Shown: piece after piece, positions 55,957 to 64,000 of the stretch | Layout: each line of letters starts with the position of its first letter | Position numbering within the stretch: the stretch's first letter is position 1 | Source: Sinosporangium album | GTDB lineage: Bacteria; Actinomycetota; Actinomycetes; Streptosporangiales; Streptosporangiaceae | Assembly (NCBI RefSeq): GCF_900100605.1 | Contig: NZ_FNCN01000022.1 | Span: forward strand, 45,098 to 109,097 | Length of the DNA stretch: 64,000 bases | Reading direction: 5' to 3' | Program-made: the position numbers and the translations under genes | Notes under the pieces: generated by a model | Databases searched by the model: none | Seen by the model: only the letters and a program-made list of their open reading frames with translations | Told to the model about the DNA's origin: nothing

Positions 55957-57443
55957 GCCTGACCCGCAAGAGCGCCGCCGAGCTCGGCCGCCTGATCGCC
56001 TCAGGGGAGACCTCCGCCGTCGAGGTCGCCCAGGCCCATCTCGACCGCATCACCTCCGTGGAGCCGAAGGTCAAGGCGTTCCTCCACGTCGACGCCGAGA
56101 CCACGCTGAGGCAGGCGCGCGAGGTCGACGACCGCATCGCCCGCGGCGAGGCGCTCGGCCCGCTGGCCGGCGTCCCGATCGCGCACAAGGACGTGTTCAC
56201 CACCGTGGACATGCCGACCACGGCCGGTTCGAGGATCCTTGCGGGCTGGCGCCCGCCGTACGACGCGACGATCACTCGCCGGCTGCGCGAGGCCGGGCTG
56301 GTCTTCCTCGGCAAGGCCAACATGGACGAGTTCGCGATGGGGTCGTCGACGGAGAACTCCGCTTACGGCCCCACCGGCAATCCGTGGGACGTGTCGCGCG
56401 TCGCGGGCGGCTCCTCGGGCGGCTCGGCGGCAGCCGTCGCCGCCTACGAGGCGCCGCTGTCGACCGGCACCGACACCGGCGGCTCGATCCGCCAGCCCGC
56501 CGCCGTGACCGGCATCGTGGGGATGAAGCCGACCTACGGCGGGTCCTCCCGCTACGGCGTCATCGCCTTCGCCTCCTCGCTCGACACCCCGGGCCCGTTC
56601 GCCCGCAACGTGCTCGACGCCGCGCTCCTGCACGAGGCGTTCTCGGGTCACGACCCCTACGACGCGACCTCCATCGACGCCCCCGTCCCGCCCGTCGTCG
56701 AGGCCGCCAGGCAGGGTGACGTCGCCGGCCTGCGCGTCGGTGTGGTCAAGGAGTTCGGCGGCGAGGGCTACCAGCCCGGTGTCGTCGCCCGGTTCCACGA
56801 GACCGTCGAAGTGCTGGAGTCCCTCGGCGCCAAGGTCGTCGAGGTCTCCTGCCCGTCGTTCGGCTACGCGCTTCCGGCGTACTACCTGATCGCCCCCTCG
56901 GAGTGCTCGTCCAACCTGGCCAGGTTCGACGCCATGCGCTACGGCATGCGTGTCGGCGACGACGGCACCCGCAGCGCCGAGGAGGTCATGGCCCTGACCC
57001 GCGCCGCCGGCTTCGGCCCCGAGGTCAAGCGCCGCATCATGCTCGGCACCTACGCGCTGTCGTCGGGCTACTACGACGCCTACTACGGCCAGGCCCAGAA
57101 GGTCCGCACCCTCATCGCCCGCGACTTCGAGGCCGCCTTCCACCAGGTCGACGTCCTCATCTCGCCCACCACGCCGACCACTGCCTTCCCCATCGGGGAG
57201 CGCGTCGACGACCCCATGGCGATGTATCTCGCCGACCTGTGCACCATCCCCACCAACCTCGCCGGCAACGCGGCCATCTCCGTCCCCTGCGGACTCGCCG
57301 ACGAGGACGGCCTGCCGGTCGGTCTCCAGATCATGGCCCCCGTCCTCGGCGACGACCGCTGCTACCGCGTCGGCGCCGCCGTGGAGCGTGCCCTCGCCGA
57401 GCGCTGGGGCGGCGACCTGCTGTCCAAGGCCCCGGCACTCTGA
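55953..57443 (+). CDS. gatA: Asp-tRNA(Asn)/Glu-tRNA(Gln) amidotransferase subunit A
   Basis: A 496-residue amidase that frees ammonia from glutamine for transamidation of Glu-tRNA(Gln) and Asp-tRNA(Asn). The Ser-cisSer-Lys triad is complete: Lys79 ('[10 protein letters not shown]'), Ser154 ('[10 protein letters not shown]') and nucleophile Ser178 ('[11 protein letters not shown]'). It is coupled to gatC by a 4-bp overlap. Unusually, the next gene is not gatB but an unrelated ATPase gene 30 bp downstream. Confidence 0.97.
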   Translation: MSLTRKSAAELGRLIASGETSAVEVAQAHLDRITSVEPKVKAFLHVDAETTLRQAREVDDRIARGEALGPLAGVPIAHKDVFTTVDMPTTAGSRILAGWRPPYDATITRRLREAGLVFLGKANMDEFAMGSSTENSAYGPTGNPWDVSRVAGGSSGGSAAAVAAYEAPLSTGTDTGGSIRQPAAVTGIVGMKPTYGGSSRYGVIAFASSLDTPGPFARNVLDAALLHEAFSGHDPYDATSIDAPVPPVVEAARQGDVAGLRVGVVKEFGGEGYQPGVVARFHETVEVLESLGAKVVEVSCPSFGYALPAYYLIAPSECSSNLARFDAMRYGMRVGDDGTRSAEEVMALTRAAGFGPEVKRRIMLGTYALSSGYYDAYYGQAQKVRTLIARDFEAAFHQVDVLISPTTPTTAFPIGERVDDPMAMYLADLCTIPTNLAGNAAISVPCGLADEDGLPVGLQIMAPVLGDDRCYRVGAAVERALAERWGGDLLSKAPAL

Positions 57444-57473
57444 CCGGACCCACACGAAAGGAGGAACGGCGGC

Positions 57474-59510
57474 ATGCTCACGCGTATTGAGATCGACGGA
57501 TTCAAATCCTTCGCCGACTTCAGCCTCGACCTGCCGCCGTTCCTCGTGGTACTCGGCCCGAACGCAAGCGGTAAGTCCAACCTTTTCGACGCGATTCAGC
57601 TGCTCCGCCGCCTCGTCGACTCTCCGACTCTCTACGAGGCATTCGTCCAGGCAAGAGGGGAATTCGGGGAACTCTTTCGGCGTAGAGGCGACGGGCAAGT
57701 CGTGGACAGGATGTCGTTCACGGTCGACGTGCTCCTTGATCCCTTGGTCGTGGATCAGTTCGGCGCTGAGATCGAGGTGTCGCATACACGTGTTCGATAT
57801 CACTTGGAGATCGTTCGCTGTCGGGGGGAAGACGGGTTCGTACGACCTTTTGTTCAGCGTGAGGAAGTAATTCCGATCAAGGTTGGTCATGATCGCTGGG
57901 CTCGCCGACACCGTCCGAGCCGTTCTTTCCGCGCAGAGTTTCTGAAGTATCGGCGCAAGACGGCTCTCCTGGAAACAATGGTGGATGCCTCCAGGCGGCC
58001 GATCTTCCGTGTGGCGCAGGAGGGGAGGCAGGGGCGCAAACGTGAGTTCGCCGCCCATGCGGCAGAGGCCACCGTGCTATCCAGCATCACATCTGCCGGT
58101 GAATTTCCTCTTCTCTACGCCTTGAGGCGGGAGATCGCGTCGTGGAGATTTCTTCAACTGGATCCAGCCGCGTTGCGCATGCCCAGCGCGTTGCATCAAC
58201 GTGGCGATCAATTGGATCCCAGCGGCGCTAACCTGGCAAAGGTGCTTCGCAGGATCCAGAAGGCGACCCAGGACCAATACGGCAGTGTGCTGAATGAAAT
58301 CTCTGCTGATATGGCTCGGATCGTACGTGGATTCGGTGGGATCGAGGTGGAGGAGAATACCGCCAAAGATCAATACGAGGTGTATCTGCGCACCCGGGAC
58401 GAAGGTCGGGTCAGTGCCAGGGTCGCCTCCGACGGCACTCTCCGGGTGCTTGCGCTTCTCGCGGCGCTCTATGACCCTGAGCAACGTGGGCTGATCTGCT
58501 TCGAGGAGCCGGAGAACGGAATCTATCCCCAGCGCCTCCGCGAGCTTGTGCAGCATCTACGCCGACTGGCGACCGATCCCTCAACGGAGGTCGAGCCGGG
58601 GATCCCATTGACTCAACTCGTCATGAGCAGCCATTCGCCACTACTTCTCTTCGCAGTGCCAGAGGATATCGTCGTGATGGATTGGATTACCGCACCAGAG
58701 GATGACTCGGGCGCGGCGAGCCGAGTCTCACGCGTTAGGCGACTGGGTTCTGCGGACAGCAAGTCGTCGGCGGAAAAAGATGTCGTCACCGAGTCCGAGC
58801 GGCTGGCCTATACGGCTATCTCCGCCCAAGAGGCCCAGAGAGCTCATGGAGACGACCTCTTGATGACATTGAACTCGTTCATCACTGCTGAGGGCTGCAC
58901 TGATTACGATTTTCTGCCCGTGTTGCTTGAGCGTGCCTTGGAGCGAATCTGCGTTCCGCGTGGGATCGCAGTCGCCGCCGTTCAGTCGTTGCGTGTCACG
59001 GTGGATAAAGGGGAATCGAAGCATCAGGCGATTTGCCGCACTGCCGCGAGCGCGGCCACGGGAATGACACTGCTTTTTCATCACTATGACGGTTCGGCCG
59101 ATGTGGAGCGAGAGACTCGGAAGTACTGGGATCCTCTGGTGAAGGAACGGGGGCGGATGGGCCCTCAGCTCCCGCTGGTGCGTGTGGTGCCTGTGCGCGA
59201 AATGGAGAGTCGGGCGTTGGCCGACGCCGATGTGCTACGGCAGGTCGCCGGGTCCGACTGGAACCCGAGAGACGTGTTCGACGGGGAAAAGATCTCCGAC
59301 GCCGAGCGGCTAAAGGACCCGAAGCGTACATTGGGTGATGTCATCGCCAAGGGGAGGCGGCGGCGCAGAGTGGTGAGAGAACCACGGGAATACCTTCCGT
59401 TGATCGCCGAGACATTGAACTTGAAACACCTCGAGAAGTTGCCCTCATACCGTCTCTGGAAGGACGAGACCGTAGAGGCGTTGAGGAAGCTGGAGCTTAT
59501 TCGTGACTGA
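57474..59510 (+). CDS. OLD-like AAA ATPase fused to a TOPRIM/DUF4276-like domain, inserted in the gat operon
   Basis: A 678-residue protein. Residues about 1-425 are an SMC/RecF-like ABC ATPase (AAA_15/AAA_21, COG4637-like): '[10 protein letters not shown]', Walker A 'GPNASGKSN' (Lys34), signature-like '[13 protein letters not shown]', Walker B '[13 protein letters not shown]' (Glu344-Glu345) and H-loop 'MSSHSPLLL'. The C-terminal part looks like a TOPRIM or DUF4276 fold: '[17 protein letters not shown]' (Glu473), '[11 protein letters not shown]' (Asp539) and '[11 protein letters not shown]' (Glu576, Glu578). OLD-family nucleases share this build and often act against phages. AAAGGAGG (57457-57464) is a very strong ribosome-binding site. 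The 3' end overlaps gatB by 8 bp and supplies its GGAG. GC is visibly lower than in gatA and gatB. The role is unknown. Confidence 0.8.
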   Translation: MLTRIEIDGFKSFADFSLDLPPFLVVLGPNASGKSNLFDAIQLLRRLVDSPTLYEAFVQARGEFGELFRRRGDGQVVDRMSFTVDVLLDPLVVDQFGAEIEVSHTRVRYHLEIVRCRGEDGFVRPFVQREEVIPIKVGHDRWARRHRPSRSFRAEFLKYRRKTALLETMVDASRRPIFRVAQEGRQGRKREFAAHAAEATVLSSITSAGEFPLLYALRREIASWRFLQLDPAALRMPSALHQRGDQLDPSGANLAKVLRRIQKATQDQYGSVLNEISADMARIVRGFGGIEVEENTAKDQYEVYLRTRDEGRVSARVASDGTLRVLALLAALYDPEQRGLICFEEPENGIYPQRLRELVQHLRRLATDPSTEVEPGIPLTQLVMSSHSPLLLFAVPEDIVVMDWITAPEDDSGAASRVSRVRRLGSADSKSSAEKDVVTESERLAYTAISAQEAQRAHGDDLLMTLNSFITAEGCTDYDFLPVLLERALERICVPRGIAVAAVQSLRVTVDKGESKHQAICRTAASAATGMTLLFHHYDGSADVERETRKYWDPLVKERGRMGPQLPLVRVVPVREMESRALADADVLRQVAGSDWNPRDVFDGEKISDAERLKDPKRTLGDVIAKGRRRRRVVREPREYLPLIAETLNLKHLEKLPSYRLWKDETVEALRKLELIRD

Positions 59511-61011
59511 GACGAACACGCTGATGCCGTACGACGAGGTGCTGGCGCGCTTCGAGCCGGTGCTGGGCATCGAGACGCACGTGGAGCTGGGTACGGCGTC
59601 GAAGATGTTCTGCGGGTGCCCGACGGGGTTCGGGGCGGCGCCGAACACGCAGGTGTGTCCGGTGTGCCTGGGGTTGCCGGGGGCGCTGCCCGTGGCCAAC
59701 GAGCAGGCGATCGAGTCGACGATCCGGATCGGGCTGGCGCTCAACTGCTCGATCGCGGAGTGGTGCAGGTTCGCGAGGAAGAACTATTTCTACCCGGACA
59801 TGCCGAAGAACTTCCAGATCAGCCAATACGACGAGCCGCTGTGCTCCGAGGGCTACCTGGACGTCGAGGTGGGGGGGAAGGTGTTCCGGGTCGGGATCGA
59901 GCGGGTGCACCTGGAGGAGGACACCGGCAAGTCCACGCACGTGGGCGGGGCGACGGGCCGCATCCACGGGGCGGACTACTCGATCGTGGACTACAACCGG
60001 GCGGGCATCCCGCTGGTCGAGATCGTGACCAAGCCGATCGAGGGCGCGGGCGAGCTCGCTCCGGAGGTGGCGAAGGCTTACGCGACGGAGCTGCGTGAGC
60101 TGATGCGCGCTCTCGGGGTGTCGGATGTGCGCATGGAGGAGGGCTCCATGCGGTGCGACGTGAACGTGTCGCTGATGCCCCGCGGGGCGTCGGAGTGGGG
60201 CACCCGCACCGAGACGAAGAACGTCAACTCGCTGCGCAGCGTGGAGCGCTCGGTGCGGCACGAGATGGAGCGCCAGGGCGCGGTCCTCGCGGCCGGCGGC
60301 CGGATCGTGCAGGAGACCCGCCACTTCCACGAGGACACGGGCGCCACGACGAGCGGCCGGTCGAAGGAGGAGGCGCAGGACTACCGCTACTTCCCCGAGC
60401 CGGACCTCGTGCCGATCGCCCCCGCGCGCGAGTGGGTGGAGAAGTTCCGCGTCGACCTCCCCGAGCTGCCGCGCGTGAAGCGGGCACGGCTCATGGCCGA
60501 GTGGGCTGTGTCCGACCTCGACATGGAGGCGATGCACAACGCGGGCGCCGTCGAACTGGTCGACGCGACGGTGGCGGCGGGCGCGCCGGCCGCCGACGCG
60601 CGCAAGTGGTGGATGGGCGAGCTGGCCCGCAGGGCCAACGAGTCCGGTACGGCTCTCGCTGACCTGTCGATCACCCCGGCGCAGGTGGCGCGGGTGACCG
60701 AGCTCGTGGCCTCGGGGGCGCTGAACGACAAGCTGGCGCGTCAGGTGCTTGAGGGTGTGCTGGCCGGAGAGGGCACGCCGGACGAGGTCGTGGCGGCGCG
60801 CGGGCTGCAGATCGTCAACGACGAGGGCGAGCTGTCGGCGATCATCGACCAGGTGATCGCGGACAACGCGGACGCGGCCGACAAGGTCCGCTCCGGCAAG
60901 GTGGCCGCGGTCGGCGCGCTGGTCGGCGGTGTGATGAAGGCGAGCCGGGGCAAGGCCGACGCGGGCCGCGCCCGCGAGCTGATCCTGGAGAAGCTGGGCG
61001 TCGCCGGCTAG
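59503..61011 (+). CDS. gatB: Asp-tRNA(Asn)/Glu-tRNA(Gln) amidotransferase subunit B
   Basis: A 502-residue tRNA-binding and kinase subunit of GatCAB that activates the Glu/Asp on the tRNA. '[20 protein letters not shown]' and 'CPVCLGLPG' carry the zinc Cys; '[18 protein letters not shown]' and 'EDTGKSTH' are family hallmarks. The C-terminal helical/YqeY-like domain ends '[18 protein letters not shown]'. Start GTG 59503 lies inside the ATPase gene, with GGAG seven bases upstream. gatB expression thus now depends, at least in part, on translation through the inserted gene. Confidence 0.97.
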   Translation: MTETNTLMPYDEVLARFEPVLGIETHVELGTASKMFCGCPTGFGAAPNTQVCPVCLGLPGALPVANEQAIESTIRIGLALNCSIAEWCRFARKNYFYPDMPKNFQISQYDEPLCSEGYLDVEVGGKVFRVGIERVHLEEDTGKSTHVGGATGRIHGADYSIVDYNRAGIPLVEIVTKPIEGAGELAPEVAKAYATELRELMRALGVSDVRMEEGSMRCDVNVSLMPRGASEWGTRTETKNVNSLRSVERSVRHEMERQGAVLAAGGRIVQETRHFHEDTGATTSGRSKEEAQDYRYFPEPDLVPIAPAREWVEKFRVDLPELPRVKRARLMAEWAVSDLDMEAMHNAGAVELVDATVAAGAPAADARKWWMGELARRANESGTALADLSITPAQVARVTELVASGALNDKLARQVLEGVLAGEGTPDEVVAARGLQIVNDEGELSAIIDQVIADNADAADKVRSGKVAAVGALVGGVMKASRGKADAGRARELILEKLGVAG

Positions 61012-61115
61012 CCCCGGAGTGTCGGTCGGAGCTCCGCGTGGCCCGCAGCGGCTCGTAGGCCCCCGCAGGGGAGGCTCAGAGGGCCGTTGGGGCGTTCAGC
61101 GGCCCGTTGGAACGA

Positions 61116-61151
61116 AGGAAGCGGGGTCCGCCCAGTCGGGCCCCGCTTCCT
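61116..61151. terminator. Terminator between gatB and tct genes
   Basis: AGGAAGCGGGG (61116-61126) and CCCCGCTTCCT (61141-61151) form a perfect 11-bp stem with a 14-nt loop between convergent operons, 25 bp before the tctA stop. Confidence 0.7.
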
Positions 61152-61175
61152 CGCGTTTCCACGGGCGGATCGGCC

Positions 61176-62720
<1,545 letters not shown>

Positions 62721-63323
62721 CTACATCAACCCGTCAAGCAGCCCGGCGGGGAGGGTGACACCGAGCCCCTTGACGAAGGCGAGGTAGGACCCGAAGGCCA
62801 GAATCACGGATATCGCCGCGGTCCGCAGCCGGTGTCGGGCCCCGAGTACGGTGGCCAGCCCGAAGAACAGCAGCCCGGAGGCGATGACCCAGCCGAGCAG
62901 GTTGAGCAGGCCGGCGAAGGCCAGGAAGATCAGGCTGACGAGCCCGAGACTCCTCCAGTCGGTGGAGGCGTCGCTGTCGACGTCCTCGCCCTCCTCCGGG
63001 TCGCCGTGGCCGCCGCGCAGCACGTCGATGATGTAGAACACGCCGATCGCCACCAGTGCTCCTCCGACGAGCACCGGGAAGAACCGGGGTCCTGGGCCGA
63101 GCACGGTCGCGGACTTCACGTCGGCAGTGCCGACGAGCACGAAGATCCCGAGGCCGAGCACGATCAGCGCGAGGCCCAGCTCCGGCCGCCACCACGACCT
63201 GCTGGACGCGTCGGCGGGGGCGTCGCCCCGGCCGACGCCCCGCGGGGACGCGGGTTCCTTGGGGTGGGGCGCCGGAGCGGCGCCGCCCGTGGCGGCGCCG
63301 CCCAGCCGTTCCTTCGACGACAT
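62721..63323 (-). CDS. tctB: Tripartite tricarboxylate transporter small permease, TctB family
   Basis: A 200-residue protein with a cytosolic Ala/Pro-rich N-terminus of about 45 residues and four membrane helices ('ELGLALIVLGLGIFVLVGTA', 'RFFPVLVGGALVAIGVFYII', then two near the C-terminus). The acidic loop 'DPEEGEDVDSDAS' separates the helix pairs. Topology and place between tctC and tctA identify it as TctB. Its ATG overlaps the tctC stop by one base (TGATG). Confidence 0.9.
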   Translation of the reverse strand: MSSKERLGGAATGGAAPAPHPKEPASPRGVGRGDAPADASSRSWWRPELGLALIVLGLGIFVLVGTADVKSATVLGPGPRFFPVLVGGALVAIGVFYIIDVLRGGHGDPEEGEDVDSDASTDWRSLGLVSLIFLAFAGLLNLLGWVIASGLLFFGLATVLGARHRLRTAAISVILAFGSYLAFVKGLGVTLPAGLLDGLM

Positions 63324-64000
63324 CAGGAGCCGAGCCCCATGTCGGCGATGATGCCCTTGACCCGGGTCTGCTCAGCGACCATGAAATCCTCGAACTCCTT
63401 GCCGGTCGCGAAGGAGTCGGCCCACCCCTTCTTGGCGATCGCGTCCTTCCACGACTGCGATCCGTGCATCTTGGTGACCAGATCGGTCAGCTTGGCCTTG
63501 TCCGCGTCGCTCAGGTTGCTGGGGGCGACGAACCCGCGCCAGTTCTGGAGAACCACGTCGAGGCCGCCCTCCTTGAGAGTGGGGGCGTTGACGCCGGGCA
63601 GCTGCTGATCCGAGCTGACGGCGAGCGCGCGCACCTTGCCGGATTCGATGTGGGAGGTGAACTCGCCGACGCCGGAGATGGCCGCGGAGACCTTGCCCGC
63701 GAGCACCGCGGTGGCCGCCTCGGCGCCGCCGGAGTGCGGGATGTAGGTGACCTTCTTGGGGTCGATCCCGGCGGCCTTGGCCATGAGGCCGGCGAGGATG
63801 TGGTCGGTGCCGCCCGCGGAGCCGCCGGCGATCGAGACCTTGGAGGGGTCGTGCTTCCAGGCGGCGACCAGGTCGGCCACGCTCTTGAACGGAGAGTCGG
63901 CCGGGACCACGACGATCTCGTACTCCGTAACGAGCCTGGCGATCGGCGTGGTCTGGCTGAGGGTGACCGCGGACTTGTTCGTCTCGATGGCGCCCACCAT
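63323..64000 (-). CDS. tctC: Tripartite tricarboxylate transporter substrate-binding protein, TctC/Bug family (5' truncated by window)
   Basis: The C-terminal 225 residues of an extracytoplasmic binding protein; the signal peptide lies beyond the window edge. 'SVADLVAAWKHDPSKVSIAGGSAGGTDH' and 'VTYIPHSGGAEAATAVLAGKVSAAISG' (given in part) are typical of the Bug family, as is 'LGVNAPTLKEGGLDVVLQNWRGFVAP'. It captures a carboxylate, possibly citrate or a relative, for TctAB. It is the first gene of the minus-strand operon tctC-tctB-tctA. Confidence 0.92.
   Translation of the reverse strand: MVGAIETNKSAVTLSQTTPIARLVTEYEIVVVPADSPFKSVADLVAAWKHDPSKVSIAGGSAGGTDHILAGLMAKAAGIDPKKVTYIPHSGGAEAATAVLAGKVSAAISGVGEFTSHIESGKVRALAVSSDQQLPGVNAPTLKEGGLDVVLQNWRGFVAPSNLSDADKAKLTDLVTKMHGSQSWKDAIAKKGWADSFATGKEFEDFMVAEQTRVKGIIADMGLGS

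Overview
The window is 64 kb of high-GC DNA with dense, mostly overlapping genes and GC-rich hairpin terminators. The gene content points to an actinomycete, probably a filamentous member of Streptosporangiales or a relative: Scr1/DUF397 regulator pair, several membrane-anchored Ser/Thr kinases, the GlgE alpha-glucan pathway, an EspR-like regulator, and an mnmA - ligA - GGDEF/EAL - gatCAB neighbourhood like that of Streptomyces. The taxonomic placement is inference.

Layout. (1) 1-0.8 kb: 3' part of an osmoprotectant-type ABC binding protein, then a tRNA-like 3' half without a 5' half. (2) 0.95-5.4 kb, accessory: an anti-sigma-type ATPase, a divergent Scr1-type HTH regulator overlapping a DUF397 gene, then a compact RiPP cluster of precursor, ATP-grasp ligase and PIMT-like methyltransferase. 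This looks like an aspartimide-type graspetide system. (3) 5.6-12.8 kb: flavin reductase, SppA, a degraded inverted copy of a protease C-terminus, a secreted subtilase, and a lower-GC patch with a small membrane protein and a phospholipase A2-like gene. (4) 12.9-23.8 kb: glgE-treS-mak-glgB on the minus strand, divergent from glgP. Together they convert trehalose via maltose and maltose-1-phosphate to alpha-glucan, branch it and degrade it. (5) 24.1-27.9 kb: ferric-iron ABC importer behind an IdeR/DmdR-like iron box. (6) 28.0-31.9 kb: coiled-coil protein, PP-loop (DUF6395-like) protein and Tat-type amine oxidase with overlapping frames, then a YbaK-type deacylase. (7) 32.2-37.9 kb: three tandem Ser/Thr kinases with membrane-embedded C-termini. 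The first two are bridged by a 22-codon ORF that overlaps both. (8) 38.1-42.3 kb: etfBA behind a palindromic operator, an MFS transporter, a 15-bp minisatellite and a TetR gene with its operator. (9) 42.4-50.5 kb: cysteine desulfurase, DUF695 protein, mnmA, MBL-fold hydrolase, MetE-like protein, ligA. (10) 50.5-53.3 kb: EspR-like regulator and a 2.4-kb stretch with no convincing gene. (11) 53.3-61.0 kb: membrane GGDEF/EAL protein and gatC-gatA-[AAA/TOPRIM-like ATPase]-gatB. (12) 61.2-64 kb: tripartite tricarboxylate transporter, minus strand, cut by the window edge.

The two most notable loci are the graspetide cluster at 2.9-5.4 kb and the OLD-like ATPase gene lodged inside the gatCAB operon at 57.5-59.5 kb. 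The ATPase gene is lower in GC than its neighbours and could be a defence or DNA-transaction gene. All functional statements rest on reading motifs and context; no database search was run.
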